Assembly (NCBI RefSeq): GCF_014904755.1 | Contig: NZ_JACZFQ010000056.1 | Coordinates: 1-64,000, forward strand | Source: Neoluteolibacter marinus | Lineage (GTDB): Bacteria; Verrucomicrobiota; Verrucomicrobiia; Verrucomicrobiales; Akkermansiaceae | DNA length: 64,000 nucleotides | Direction: 5' to 3' | Part shown: positions 9,301 through 18,588 of the stretch, piece after piece | How positions within the stretch are numbered: position 1 is the first letter of the stretch | Layout of the letters: each line of letters begins with the position of its first letter | Notes under the pieces: model-generated | Told to the model about the DNA's origin: nothing | Seen by the model: only the letters and a program-made list of their open reading frames with translations | Databases searched by the model: none | Made by a program: the position numbers and the translations under genes

Positions 9301-12275
9301 CCAGCGCCAGCGGAGCCGACGACGGCAGTTCCTGGACAAATGCCTACACGAGCCTGGCCACAGCCCTCGCCGCACAGATCAAGGACGGCACCTACTACAT
9401 TGCCGCCGGCACCTACACACCGGGCACCCTGCGGAGCGACAGCTTTTCGATCACACGCAGCCTGTCGCTTTACGGTGGCTTTCCCGCGGGAGGAGCCGCG
9501 CTTTCCGCCCGCGATCCTCAGGCGAATCCAACGATCCTCTCGGGGGACATCGGTTCGCCCGGGATTTCCAGCGACAACGTCTACCACGTCGTGCGAATCG
9601 ACAACGGAATCGCATGGGCCGACGAGTTCGAGGGAACCGTCGTTCTCTTGGACGGCTTGGTGATCCGGGACGGCTATGCCGACGACGGCAGTGGAGGCGG
9701 AGGGATTGTGACGACCGAAGATCTTCGCCTCGAGCATTGCACCGTGGAGCAGAATTTCTCGCAGAGCAACGGAGGTGGCCTTGCGGCATCCGACCATTCG
9801 GGTTTGAGCGTTCACGCCAGCCGCTTCAGCGCCAACGAAAGCGCGGGCTCGGGTGGAGCCTTGCATATGGATTCCGCGACCATTGACGCGTTCTCCTCCT
9901 TCTTCACCGGAAATGAGGCCGCAGGAACGGGCAACGGGGGAGCGGCCTGCCTCTTCAATACCACGGCCGACTTTGCCAGCAGTGTGTTCTCCGGCAACCG
10001 GGCAGGTGGCACGGGAGGTGCCATCGATTCGAGCGGAACGGGAGCGGAAGCGTTCTTCCTGTTTAATACGACCGTCTCCGGCAATGCCGCTTCGGGTGAC
10101 GGTGGAGGCATATATGTCCAGGGCGCCAATAGTTTCTTTGGTCTGACAAACACCGTGGTCTGGAACAACTCCGCCAACGGATCCGCGGCGGATGCCTCGG
10201 CGTCGATCGGCGGCTCCGTTCCTTCGTTTACTTTCTACCTCAACTCCCTGGCTGAACACATGGATCTCCCGGCCGGCGACGGCAACCTTGACGGAACCCT
10301 GCCGGCCAATGATCCGCAGTTCCTCATCCCGGTGGATCCTGCCACCGCGCCAACCACTGCCGGTGATCTCCGGGTGGCGCCCCTCTCACCCCTCGTCGAC
10401 GCGGGAGAGTCGGAGGAAGTGAACTCACGCAATCTCGTCGATGCCGCGGGCAACCCTCGGATCCTCGGTGCCGCGGTCGACATCGGTGCCTACGAGCGCC
10501 AGGGCCTGGTCTATGTCGATGCCAGCGCCACCGGCGCCAATGACGGCTCGTCCTGGACCGACGCGTTCACGACCCTCGACCCCGCGCTCGCGCTGGTGAA
10601 CTCCACCAGTGCGGACCGCCCCGATGAAGTCTGGATCGCCGAAGGCACCTACTCACCCGCCAGCCCATGGGATGGGCTGAGTGCCACCGAGGGATTCCCG
10701 ATCGTGAACACGGTCAACCTGCGGGGAGGCTTCCCGGCAGGGGGCAGCAGCCTCGCCGGTCAGGATCCCGTCAGCCATCCCACCATTCTCACGATCAACG
10801 GCAGCTACGGACGCGTTCTCACCATCGACGACAGCGACGACGGAACCCTGCAGTCCATTCTTCTCGACAGTCTCATCGTCACCGGCGGCAACTCGATCTT
10901 CGACAGCATCAATTCCGAGAACGGACGCGGGGGCGGAATCTACAGCCGCGAAAACCTGACCCTGCGGGAGGCGACCGTTGCGGGGAACACCGGCGGGTTC
11001 TCCGGAGGCGGAGTTTATATCACCGTTGGCACGCTCCAGGTGGAGGACTCGCTCTTCGACCAGAACTCGGCGGGCCCCGACACCGCCTCGGTCCCGAAAG
11101 TGGGCGGTGGTGCGATCCGTCTCGATACCGGGTCCTCGCTCGTGGCGCTGCGGTCGAGCTTCTCGCAGAACCAGGCACTCTCCAGCGTGGCCAGTGGCGG
11201 TGCCGTGGCGGGATCGGACGGCACCATCCTGACGCTCACCAACTGCGCATTCAGGGGCAACCAGACCGGCAGCACCGGCGGCGCGTTGTATCTCTACAAT
11301 GTCGCCCTGACGTCCACCAACTGCCTCTTCAGCGGCAACAAGTCCGACGACGGTGGCGGCGCCTTCGTCACCGGACCGGCGGGCACCTTCGACTTCATCA
11401 ACGCCACCTTCTCCGGCAACCGGGTCTCGGGCAACGGCGGCGGCTTGCGGATCAATGGCGGCACCTGCTCATTGAAGAACACGCTCGTCTGGAACAACCT
11501 CGCAACCGGAGCAGCGACCAGCGACAGCCACTCGATCAGCGACGCCACCGTTGGCGTGACGAGCTACCAGAACACGCTGGCCGAGTTCATCGACCTGACC
11601 GGTGTGGGCACGGCCAACGTCGATGGCACGCTTCCCGGCAACGACCCGGCTTTCATTCAGGAGCTCGATCCGACCACCGCACCCTCGGTGGCCGGTGACT
11701 TCCGGTTTTACTTCGGTTCCCCCGTCTTCGAAAAGGGCGACAACTCGCTCAACTCCGAATCCACCGATCTTGCCGGCAGCAAGCGGATCGGCGGAGTGAA
11801 CATCGATCTCGGAGCCTACGAAGCCCTCGATCGCGTGGCCCCGGTCTGGCCCTACGATCAGTGGATCCAGGCGTGGTTCCCCGCCGAAACGGATCCCGCG
11901 ATCATCGGGATCGATGCGGACCCGAATCACGACGGCATTAGCAACGGCCTCGCCTTCCTGACCGCGCTGAGTCCGGTCAGTTCCTCGCCGGAGGCACTCG
12001 GCGTGATCACCGTGAGCGGAAATACCACGACGATCTCGTTTCGCCGAAGCGACCGGGGCCTTTCCCTGAAACCCACGTATGAGGTGAGCTTCGACTTGTC
12101 CACCTGGCTTGATCCCGCCACCGCCGGCTCCGGCGTCCAGATCACGATCCACGACGACGCCTACGGCACGGACTTCGAAGGCTACGGCATCGACGAGGTT
12201 CTCATCGAAGCGGACACGACTCTCGTGCCGAAACTCTTTGCACGCCAAGTGTTCCAGAACTCGAGGAATCCATGA
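6381..12275 (+). CDS. Giant exported protein: Gly-rich region, three Ig-like repeats, three beta-helix modules
   Basis: A 1964-residue protein with signal peptide (MKPLKKFICHALAVLALAS). In order it has a first domain to about residue 130; a Gly-rich segment (about 130-310) with GGGGG runs like the glycine-rich domain of ALK-type proteins; three DUF5011-type Ig-like repeats (about 322-555), each containing PYLSTYTDAGATA and ending in a YSATD motif; then three beta-helix modules, each opening with YVDASA(T/S)GA(N/D)DG(T/S)SWT (near nt 8058, 9292 and 10510) and ending in a DIGA-E choice-of-anchor Q motif. The C-terminus has DPNHDGISNGLAFLTAL. Only 45 bases separate it from the preceding beta-helix gene, so the two may be co-transcribed. 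No Shine-Dalgarno is evident. Likely a surface-exposed adhesin. Confidence 0.85.
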   Translation: MKPLKKFICHALAVLALASTAPAENLPGDSGVEITLQAQGIDANNPRSASGYTYDIPTDQWPEYLSFLVEGADGGTVDPVDAKGGAGAQIYGLIQIGYEPGDVVQPGGQLRFLPGVKGQSISPAWLESRGAGGGGGSGILYKSPDPGSTWVPLVIAGGGGGAVKDWTGLDINYRSGGDGQTGTAGQDTDTTSGGVDGQGGGGAGGGGWLSDGSPAAAARRGRAGSPNGGLGGEAGTDGVQGGWGCGGGAGSSASSTVTGGGGGGGYSGGGSGSDGGSSAAHQGGGGGSYVHPGIVNLQSFTGERDDRNGEIVYLKGSIFVNNPPAITINGGNVTIAYLSTYTDAGATAVDGLGESLTVNASGVGNVDTSTPGVYQITYSATDRWGRTSSAIRYVTVELPAPPTVTVNGSSPLAIPYLSTYTDAGATATGEGGLSLTVNVSGLDAVDTSIPGPYQIIYSATDRWGRTSSALRNLIVELPDPPTITVTGSTSVTVPYLSTYTDAGATATDGGGQSLTVNVSGVGSVDTSVPNSYTITYSATDAWAQTSTATRTVTVSKIRIYVDASATGANDGTSWTDAYTSLQDALGTMVPTAYYEIWVADGTYKTDSGTNRSASFVLGDFVALYGGFAGGETDLSQRNLELNRAILSGDIDNNGYESSGDAHHVVRIVNASSATTLDGFIVRHGHADDASTTDGTYGGGLLLDNASPRIVNVRFLENYAEGGGGAVAALTPIFGALFDFCTFENNETQGTGSALHVDALSFFPFTVHHSRFADNSSFSESIGSGASVEILRHAATLIDCVIAGNNSGGSFAGLHVDGAGVLPIALELINLTIAGNEAGAECAGLAVGLNVDLVMANTLIWGNEVLSPLNPDWANYRVSAGATSAVSYSLVEGSSTAALGGTGNLDGTNPANDPRFNDVAGGVPLDSPVVNQGSNAANPIASSFDSVDADGHPRIAQSVIDIGAIETVAPVYVDASASGADDGSSWTNAYTSLATALAAQIKDGTYYIAAGTYTPGTLRSDSFSITRSLSLYGGFPAGGAALSARDPQANPTILSGDIGSPGISSDNVYHVVRIDNGIAWADEFEGTVVLLDGLVIRDGYADDGSGGGGIVTTEDLRLEHCTVEQNFSQSNGGGLAASDHSGLSVHASRFSANESAGSGGALHMDSATIDAFSSFFTGNEAAGTGNGGAACLFNTTADFASSVFSGNRAGGTGGAIDSSGTGAEAFFLFNTTVSGNAASGDGGGIYVQGANSFFGLTNTVVWNNSANGSAADASASIGGSVPSFTFYLNSLAEHMDLPAGDGNLDGTLPANDPQFLIPVDPATAPTTAGDLRVAPLSPLVDAGESEEVNSRNLVDAAGNPRILGAAVDIGAYERQGLVYVDASATGANDGSSWTDAFTTLDPALALVNSTSADRPDEVWIAEGTYSPASPWDGLSATEGFPIVNTVNLRGGFPAGGSSLAGQDPVSHPTILTINGSYGRVLTIDDSDDGTLQSILLDSLIVTGGNSIFDSINSENGRGGGIYSRENLTLREATVAGNTGGFSGGGVYITVGTLQVEDSLFDQNSAGPDTASVPKVGGGAIRLDTGSSLVALRSSFSQNQALSSVASGGAVAGSDGTILTLTNCAFRGNQTGSTGGALYLYNVALTSTNCLFSGNKSDDGGGAFVTGPAGTFDFINATFSGNRVSGNGGGLRINGGTCSLKNTLVWNNLATGAATSDSHSISDATVGVTSYQNTLAEFIDLTGVGTANVDGTLPGNDPAFIQELDPTTAPSVAGDFRFYFGSPVFEKGDNSLNSESTDLAGSKRIGGVNIDLGAYEALDRVAPVWPYDQWIQAWFPAETDPAIIGIDADPNHDGISNGLAFLTALSPVSSSPEALGVITVSGNTTTISFRRSDRGLSLKPTYEVSFDLSTWLDPATAGSGVQITIHDDAYGTDFEGYGIDEVLIEADTTLVPKLFARQVFQNSRNP
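7347..8046 (+). repeat. Three in-frame DUF5011-type repeats, period about 234-237 bases
   Basis: Three consecutive coding repeats start at 7347, 7581 and 7818 with the dipeptide Pro-Pro. Each carries the nearly identical stretch coding for YLSTYTDAGATA and a conserved GV-x-x-VDTS block. DNA identity is high enough in the STYTDAGA segment to suggest recent duplication or recombination within the gene. Confidence 0.75.
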
Positions 12276-12430
12276 ATGGCGGCGCGCCCCGCCGACCGCG
12301 CCGGCCTGCCGCCACTGGATTTGCGACGGCACGGCCGACAGGGGAAACCGCACGAACACTTCGTTCGAAGCGGTTCGGGCGGACCATGCTTCTTGTGGCA
12401 CCTCCATGAACTGTCTGTGGCGAAGATGGG

Positions 12431-13081
12431 TTAAATCTCATCGCGGTGCTCGAAGGCGAACTTCACGAGGCTATGCGCGCCGCTGAGGCCGAGCTTCTGC
12501 GCGGCGCGCGAACGGTGGTTCTCGACGGTGCGCACGCTGAGGCCGAGATCATTGGCAATCTCCTTGCTGGTGCGGTCGCTGGCGATGAGCCGCAGGATCC
12601 GGCGCTCTGCACCGGTCAGGGCGGTGAGGCCCGGCGTCTCCCGCTGGAAGTCGAACCTCGCCCGGGCCCGCTTCATCAGCAGGGCCGCCAACGGCGGGCT
12701 GAGATACTCGTCGCCGCGCGCCACCGCCCGGACGGCTTCGACGATTTCCGCGGCGATGCTTTCCTTGAGCACGTAGCCGCGAACGCCGAACTGCAGCGCG
12801 GTTTGCAGCAGTTGTTCTTCCTGATGCATCGTCAGGAAGACGAGACGGGTGCCGAGTTTCTCATCCCGGCAGCAGCGGGCGACCCCGATGCCGTCGAGCT
12901 TGGGCATCGACACGTCCAGGAGCAGCACGTCGGGCTGATGTTGGCGCACCAGCGCGACCGCCTCCTCGCCATCGCCCGCTTCCGCGACAATCTCGAGGTC
13001 TCCGGCGGACTCGAGGATCATGCGCAGGCCTTGGCGGTAAACGGGATGGTCGTCGGCCAGGATGAGTCGAAGTTTGGTCAT
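12431..13081 (-). CDS. NarL/FixJ-family response regulator
   Basis: A 216-residue two-domain regulator. The receiver has Asp10-Asp11 (LILADDHPVYRQG), phospho-acceptor Asp56 (LLLDVSMPKLDG), Thr84 (VFLTMHQ) and Lys106 (GYVLKESI). The C-terminal LuxR-type HTH (about 150-207) contains LTGAERRILRLIA, SKEIANDLGLSVRTVENH and KLGLSGAHSL. Its ATG overlaps the TGA of the upstream kinase gene (ATGA at 13081-13078), which marks translational coupling and makes the kinase its obvious partner. The frame is open further upstream, but inside the kinase gene. Targets are unknown; the neighbouring beta-helix genes are candidates by position only. Confidence 0.93.
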   Translation of the reverse strand: MTKLRLILADDHPVYRQGLRMILESAGDLEIVAEAGDGEEAVALVRQHQPDVLLLDVSMPKLDGIGVARCCRDEKLGTRLVFLTMHQEEQLLQTALQFGVRGYVLKESIAAEIVEAVRAVARGDEYLSPPLAALLMKRARARFDFQRETPGLTALTGAERRILRLIASDRTSKEIANDLGLSVRTVENHRSRAAQKLGLSGAHSLVKFAFEHRDEI

Positions 13082-16044
13082 GGCCTGTGGAGGGGGATTT
13101 GGATGCGCAGGACGGTGCCTTCGCCCGGCGCGGATTGGCAATCGAAACGTCCGCGCAGGTGGTTCACGCGTTCGGCCATCCCGCGCAACCCGAGACCACC
13201 GGCCTTGGAGGGCGGTAGCTTGTCCGGATTGAAGCCGCGGCCGTCGTCCTGGATGCGGAACTCCAGCGTCTCCCGGGTGGCTTGCGCCGAAATCCGCGCC
13301 TCGCTCGCGTCGGAGTGGGCGACGATGTTGTTGAGCGCCTCCTGCACCAAGCGGTAGAGGCTCAGGGAAGATTCGTCGTCGAGCAGCCCGTCGATTTCTC
13401 CCAGGTCGGCTTCGATGGGCAGGCCGGTGGCGTCCGAGACCTCCTCCAGTTTCGCCGCCAGCGCGGCGCGCAGGCCGACGCGGTCGATGAGCGCCGGGCG
13501 CAACTCCCGCGACATCTGTTTCACCTGTTGGATGGCACCGGCCACCGATCCCGACAGCGCCGCGGGTTCAAAGTTGCCGATGTCGAGGCGGCTCTTGATG
13601 ACGAGCAGGTCCTGGCCGAGCGAGTCATGGAGCTCGTGGGCGATGCGCTTGCGTTCGTCTTCCTGCGTCGCGAGCAAGCGACGGGAAAACTCGCTGAGCA
13701 TCTCGCTCCGCCGGCGCACGCTGCGGAGGCGCCCGAACACGACGGCGCCCGCGAGGCCGAAAAGCAGGGTGACGCCCAGCCACTGGATCGAACGCCGCTG
13801 CCACCAGAGCGGGGCGACGTGGACGCGGAGCGGTGGGTTCTCGTCGCTCCAGATGCCGAAGCGGTTCGCCGCGCTGAAACGGAACACGTAGTCGCCCGGG
13901 GCGAGGCGGCGATAGAGAGCGTGTTGTTGGCCGGTGACTTCGGACCAGCCGCGGTCGAAGCCGTCGAGCCGGTAGCGGTAGCGGGTGTGGGCGGGATCAT
14001 CGAGGGTCAGGGCGAACATCCCGAGTTGCAACGTCTGGACGCCTGCCGGGAGTTCGACCCCGTCCGCTTCGGGGGTGAGCGTTTGGTCGTCTCCAAGGAT
14101 CTCCCCGATGTCCGGCTGAGGCGGCAACGAGCGTTCGTGGCTTGCCTGCCAGTCGCCCGGCCGGATCGCCGCGAACCCGTGGATCGTTGCGGCCCAGATG
14201 CGGCCGGAGGAATCGCGGCTCAGGCAGCGCGCGTCGCCGGTGGTGGACAACGAAGGCAGGCCTTCGTTGCGCCCGAAGCGGACCGGTGAGATGCCGGCGG
14301 TGTCGCCCGTCAGGAGGCGGGAGAGGTGGTCCGCGGGCAGCCAGCTTACCCCATCGTTCCGCTGCTGGATCCACAGTCCCCCGTCGAGGTCCTCGGCCAG
14401 TCCAACGATCTCCCGGCCCAGATCCAAAGGGATGGACTGGAGCGTTTGGTTTTCAAGCAAGGCGACCGTGGTTGGCCCGGTCCGGACCCAGATCCTTCCG
14501 TCGGCTCCGGGGACGACGAGCGGGAAGACGCGCTTGGCGTCATCTCCCCCGAGCAGGGCGTTCCATGTGCCATGGCGATAGTGCCAGATGCCACCACTCT
14601 CGGGGCTGATCAGGATCCCGCCGTCCGCGGCCGCCACTGCTCCGCGAACCGTGAACGATTGTCCGGTCTCGGGGTGAGGCACGGATTCGATGGAGTTTCC
14701 GACCAAGCGGAGCGTGCGTTGGATGGACGGACACCAAATGCCATCCTCCGACGTCGCGACGAGACTGGTGATGCGATCGGAAGGATCGAATGCGGGGATG
14801 ACGTTGCTTTCCTGCTCCTTGGTTCGGATCAGCTGGAGGCCATTGCCGATCCACCATGCACCGCCATCCGGAGCGGGCGATAGCTGGGTGTAGAAGCGAT
14901 CCCTTGGGCCGGGCAGTGCGCGCACTATCCCTCCCGGCTGCTGGCGGAAGGCGCCCGAACCGGCGAGGAACCAGAAGCCGCCGTCGGTGTCTTCCGCGAC
15001 CGATGCCGCGGGGATCGACTCCTCGGGTCCGATCGCAAGCCAGGGGAGGAACTCGCCGCGGTGGAATCTCAGCAGGCCGCCGTCGGTGGCGACCCACACC
15101 CGGCCCTCGGTGTCGAGCATGACCTGATCGCATTCCTTTGGCAGGCGGGTCCGCACGCTCGTCACGCGCGCCAACCGGCCGTCCGGACGCCTGGTCCAGA
15201 GTCCCTCTCCCCAGGTGCCGAACCAAATCACGCCGTGGTCGTCCTCGACGCCGGACAAGATGTGGTGCGGGCCATCGGGAGGGCCGAAATTTGCCTCGAC
15301 CGGTGCATCCGGCTTGCCCGGATCATGAAGCGCGGTCCTGCCAATCCACTGTGTCCTGCCATCGAGGCGGCGGACGAAACCGCCCGGGAAAACCGCGCCG
15401 GGGATCTCGACTTCCGCCGGTCCGCGATCGTCCATCCGGTAAAGGTGGCTGTCGGTGAGCGAGATCCAGACGACTCCAGTGGAATCTTCACGTGCGTCCC
15501 TAGGATAGTAGCCCGCGGGAACCTCAAAAACGTCCTCGAAGCGATCCCCGGCCAAGCGCGAGGCCCACAGATGCTCGAGGTTTGCGGTGATCAGCCAGAT
15601 CGACCCGTCGGCGCGCTCCAGCAATTGCTTGCAGCCACCCTTGATATCGCCGCCCAACCGCTGCGCGGGTCCGCCATCGGGCGGGAACCGGTAGATCCGG
15701 TAGCCGGTCGCGGCCCAGATCGCACCCTGGCGGTCCACCATCAGGTCCCAGACGGCCTCGGGCTCGGGGAGCGGATCATCCGGGGGGAAGGGCAAGGGCG
15801 TGAACCGTACGCCGTCGAAGCGGTAGATCCCACCGAACGTCGCAACCCAGATGCTGCGGTCGGCCGCCTGCACGAGATCGAGCAAGCGGGTGTCGGGCAG
15901 CCCGTCTTCCTGGTCCCAGCGGCTGACCGAACAACCGAGTTCGAACGCCGTCACCGTATACTCCGTGCCCTGGCCTTCACCGCGGCCAGCGGGCGCACTA
16001 GCGAGCAAGAGAAACCAGATCAGCCGGGAACGGGCCAACAACAC
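13078..16044 (-). CDS. Propeller-type sensor histidine kinase (Reg_prop, Y_Y_Y, HisKA_3, HATPase)
   Basis: A 988-residue membrane sensor. A signal-like N-terminus (MLLARSRLIWFLLLASAPAG) is followed by a long periplasmic input domain of two-component-propeller repeats (SRWDQEDGLPDTRLLDLVQ, SIWVATFGGIYRFDG, AIWAATGYRIYRF and so on) to about residue 620, and then a Y_Y_Y domain (YRYRLDGFDRGWSEV). One TM helix lies near 755-775. The dimerisation box ERKRIAHELHDSLGQDL gives the phospho-acceptor His806, and the ATPase part shows QEALNNIVAHSDA, DDGRGFNP and GGLGLRGM. This is the NarL-type (HPK7) architecture and fits the coupled regulator. Propeller inputs in related systems often sense glycans; the ligand here is unknown. 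Confidence 0.93.
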   Translation of the reverse strand: MLLARSRLIWFLLLASAPAGRGEGQGTEYTVTAFELGCSVSRWDQEDGLPDTRLLDLVQAADRSIWVATFGGIYRFDGVRFTPLPFPPDDPLPEPEAVWDLMVDRQGAIWAATGYRIYRFPPDGGPAQRLGGDIKGGCKQLLERADGSIWLITANLEHLWASRLAGDRFEDVFEVPAGYYPRDAREDSTGVVWISLTDSHLYRMDDRGPAEVEIPGAVFPGGFVRRLDGRTQWIGRTALHDPGKPDAPVEANFGPPDGPHHILSGVEDDHGVIWFGTWGEGLWTRRPDGRLARVTSVRTRLPKECDQVMLDTEGRVWVATDGGLLRFHRGEFLPWLAIGPEESIPAASVAEDTDGGFWFLAGSGAFRQQPGGIVRALPGPRDRFYTQLSPAPDGGAWWIGNGLQLIRTKEQESNVIPAFDPSDRITSLVATSEDGIWCPSIQRTLRLVGNSIESVPHPETGQSFTVRGAVAAADGGILISPESGGIWHYRHGTWNALLGGDDAKRVFPLVVPGADGRIWVRTGPTTVALLENQTLQSIPLDLGREIVGLAEDLDGGLWIQQRNDGVSWLPADHLSRLLTGDTAGISPVRFGRNEGLPSLSTTGDARCLSRDSSGRIWAATIHGFAAIRPGDWQASHERSLPPQPDIGEILGDDQTLTPEADGVELPAGVQTLQLGMFALTLDDPAHTRYRYRLDGFDRGWSEVTGQQHALYRRLAPGDYVFRFSAANRFGIWSDENPPLRVHVAPLWWQRRSIQWLGVTLLFGLAGAVVFGRLRSVRRRSEMLSEFSRRLLATQEDERKRIAHELHDSLGQDLLVIKSRLDIGNFEPAALSGSVAGAIQQVKQMSRELRPALIDRVGLRAALAAKLEEVSDATGLPIEADLGEIDGLLDDESSLSLYRLVQEALNNIVAHSDASEARISAQATRETLEFRIQDDGRGFNPDKLPPSKAGGLGLRGMAERVNHLRGRFDCQSAPGEGTVLRIQIPLHRP

Positions 16045-16144
16045 GCCCCAGCGAAGCGGTTGGCCTCCGCGCCGTCAATGCCGCGGTCGGCTGCTGCCGC
16101 CTTCCCCCGTTCATTCGGGATCCATTCTCGGGCCGGCCCGCCGG

Positions 16145-17041
16145 TCAGCGGAAGATCCGCTGGACGAACTCGTTCAGGCTGCTCGCCCAGTGGACGCCAT
16201 CGTGTCCTTGCCCGTCGACGTGCCAGACGTGAGGCACCTTGCTTTCCTTCAGGAAGGCGTGCATCCCCTGGCTGATGTTGATGAGCCCGTCCTGGTTGCC
16301 GCAGGTGATCAGGAAGTACTTCAAGTGCTTCTTCGCAGCGGCCGGATCCGGCACCAGGGTGGCGGGGGGCTTGGTGTTCGGAGCGGCGGAAAAGGCACCG
16401 AGCCAGGCAAATTGGTCCAGGTGGGTGAGGCCGAAGTTCAGCGTTTGCCCGCCGCCCATCGACAAGCCGGCAAGCGCGCGGTGATCGCGATCGGGGAGCG
16501 TGGCGTAGCGCTCGTCGATCGTCGGAATCACGCTGCCGAAGAGATCCGCCTCAAAGGCCCCGAACGCCGGCGCCGCGGCGAAGACATCGCCTTCCGCCCG
16601 GTCGTTCTTTTGTGCCCGGCCGTTCGGCATTACCACGATCATCGGCATCGCCTTCTTGTCGGCGATCAGGTTGTCCAGCAGGGCGTCGACCTTCGCGAAG
16701 CGCTGCCACTCCGTCTCGTCCCCGCCGATGCCGTGCAGCAGGTAGAGAACCGGGTACTTCGTCTCCCGGGTGTAGCCGGGTGGCGTGTAGACCTGCATTT
16801 TGCGCCGGGTGCCGACGCTCTTGGAATCGTATTCCACCATCTCCAGCCGCCCGTGGGGGATGTCGTCCCTCCTCATATTGAAATCGGCCGGCGGAGGATC
16901 GAACGCCGCCTTGTCGTCCGGGCCGAGGACGATCTTGCGCCCGAAGGCCCCCTTGGGATCCGCTGTCGGTTCCTGGGCATTCGAGATCGTGGCGAATGTG
17001 AGGCACACGCCGAGCAGGGAACAGGAAAGCAGGGTTTTCAT
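16145..17041 (-). CDS. Exported esterase of the feruloyl-esterase/esterase-D type
   Basis: A 298-residue alpha/beta hydrolase with signal peptide (MKTLLSCSLLGVCLTFATISNA). The family core is complete: oxyanion strand YPVLYLLHGIGGDETEW, nucleophile Ser194 in GLSMGGG, acid Asp251 in TCGNQDG and His280 in DGQGHDGVHW. RRKMQVYTPPGYT just before the core is typical of putative xylan or feruloyl esterases (XynZ-like). It probably acts in the periplasm or outside on esterified plant or algal polysaccharide, by family resemblance. An in-frame Met seven codons upstream is less likely because it would precede the signal peptide. Same strand as the kinase gene and the exported-protein gene at 17107, with short gaps. 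Confidence 0.88.
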   Translation of the reverse strand: MKTLLSCSLLGVCLTFATISNAQEPTADPKGAFGRKIVLGPDDKAAFDPPPADFNMRRDDIPHGRLEMVEYDSKSVGTRRKMQVYTPPGYTRETKYPVLYLLHGIGGDETEWQRFAKVDALLDNLIADKKAMPMIVVMPNGRAQKNDRAEGDVFAAAPAFGAFEADLFGSVIPTIDERYATLPDRDHRALAGLSMGGGQTLNFGLTHLDQFAWLGAFSAAPNTKPPATLVPDPAAAKKHLKYFLITCGNQDGLINISQGMHAFLKESKVPHVWHVDGQGHDGVHWASSLNEFVQRIFR

Positions 17042-17106
17042 CGTAATGGGGAATGGGAACAAGTCGCTACGCCTTCCTTCGGAACGTGCTGTCAGGCCCC
17101 GGTGGG

Positions 17107-18588
17107 TTACTCCGGCACCGTCACCTTCAGCCGCAGATAGAGCCTCTGCTTGTCGCCGGTGGGGACACTGAAGTGATGCCCCGGCGGCACACCGCTGTCA
17201 GCGATCGATGTCCAGCTTTCGGGTAGAAGCGTCGTGCTCCACTCCGCTCCGTAGATAACATCGGAGATACCGGCCGGCGCGGTGAAGTCGAAGGAACAGT
17301 CGCTTGCGGATCGATGGGGTGCCGGCAGGAGGTTGGAGCTGCCTTCCTGCGGATCGAGGGCGAAGGCGTACTCGATGAGGTTCGGGATGCCGTCGTGATC
17401 GAAGTCGTTGAGATCCGCGCCATCTCCGGTGTTGTCGCTGCTGCCGAAGTAGGCCTGCCGCCAGGTTTCCAGGGTCACGCCGAGCGGGTGCACCGTGAAG
17501 CTGACGCAGGCAAGGCGATCCGTCCCGAACGGGGTTTGCGTGACCAGCTCCATCGTCCACAGCCCGCCCGAATCGAAGACCGATCCGTAGTCGTCGACGG
17601 TGACGACCCGGTCGGCCGGGACCGAATCGTCGATCGTGACCGTCGAGCCCGGCACGATGGTTCCCGTGACGCCTTCCTGTGGCCTGCCCTTGTAAACCTG
17701 CGCGAAGGTGGTGGAGCTGGGGTAGAGGTCGTTCAGGGTCAGCGTGAGTTGCGGCAGTTCCGCTCCGATCGCCTGTCCTTGGGAAATGCCCCCGATCCCG
17801 CCGTCGGCCACCGGCCAGATCTGGATGAACTGCGAATCCATGACCGACTCCGGGAAGTACTCGTCCGGCTGGGTCGAAATCGTGAGGCGTTCCTCACCCC
17901 GCGCCTTGTCGTCCCCCGGGACCGAAGGCAGGGCGTAGGTGAAAGTGGTGGTGCCGTTGGCGGCGAGGGAGGAAGTGGAGAGCAAGGTGGCCTGGCTGCG
18001 ATCCAGATCGCTGCCCGTTCCCGTGGTGCCGTAGGACTGGACGTGACGGCTCATCGTGACGCTTTTGGACGACGCGGGAGCCTCCGGATCGCCGAGCAGG
18101 CCGCTAACGATGACATCCACGTGAAACGGCCGGTCCGCACGGGTGCGCGGAAGAACCCGGTAGGGATCTTCCGAGCGGATCTCGACCTTGGCGATGGGCA
18201 GGTAGGAACCGGCCACGGTCTGGTCCAAAAGCGTCGCTTCAGCCGATGCCGTCTCCACCGCCCATAGCTCGAAGCGCGCTCCGCCCGGGTCGACGGCATA
18301 GTGGGAAAGTGTCTCTCCCGAACGGCCGACCGGGGAATCCCAAGTAGCTCCGTCGGGGAGAACTTCCTGTCGGATGAAAAAGGTGAAGTCATTGTCTCCA
18401 GCGTTTGGTGGCAGATCGATCGACCATACGAGGGTCGGATTGATGCCGGGCTGGACGATCGTCGGGTAAGCCATCAATTGCCCCACGGGAAACGGTGGAT
18501 TCGGCGATACCGCGAGAGCTGAAGTTCCGAAACAGATCGAGGTTGCCGATACGACCGCGAGCCGGATGAAGAAAGGGCGGTGAGTCAT
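17107..18588 (-). CDS. Exported protein of unknown function with DHDG-type C-terminal segment
   Basis: A 493-residue protein. The Met at 18588 opens a signal peptide (MTHRPFFIRLAVVSATSICFGTSALA); upstream codons of the open frame overlap the 83-bp repeat locus and are discarded. The body is beta-rich (repeated FTYALPSVPG, TVTIDDSVPADRVVTVDDYG-like strands), with an Ig-like feel but no recognised family. Near the C-terminus is DFDHDGIPNLIEYAFALDP followed by a strand-rich module ending LYLRLKVTVPE, a tail shared by many exported proteins of this phylum (compare the genes at 3312, 6381 and 27868) and possibly a sorting or anchoring unit. The esterase gene follows 65 bases downstream. Confidence 0.75.
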   Translation of the reverse strand: MTHRPFFIRLAVVSATSICFGTSALAVSPNPPFPVGQLMAYPTIVQPGINPTLVWSIDLPPNAGDNDFTFFIRQEVLPDGATWDSPVGRSGETLSHYAVDPGGARFELWAVETASAEATLLDQTVAGSYLPIAKVEIRSEDPYRVLPRTRADRPFHVDVIVSGLLGDPEAPASSKSVTMSRHVQSYGTTGTGSDLDRSQATLLSTSSLAANGTTTFTYALPSVPGDDKARGEERLTISTQPDEYFPESVMDSQFIQIWPVADGGIGGISQGQAIGAELPQLTLTLNDLYPSSTTFAQVYKGRPQEGVTGTIVPGSTVTIDDSVPADRVVTVDDYGSVFDSGGLWTMELVTQTPFGTDRLACVSFTVHPLGVTLETWRQAYFGSSDNTGDGADLNDFDHDGIPNLIEYAFALDPQEGSSNLLPAPHRSASDCSFDFTAPAGISDVIYGAEWSTTLLPESWTSIADSGVPPGHHFSVPTGDKQRLYLRLKVTVPE

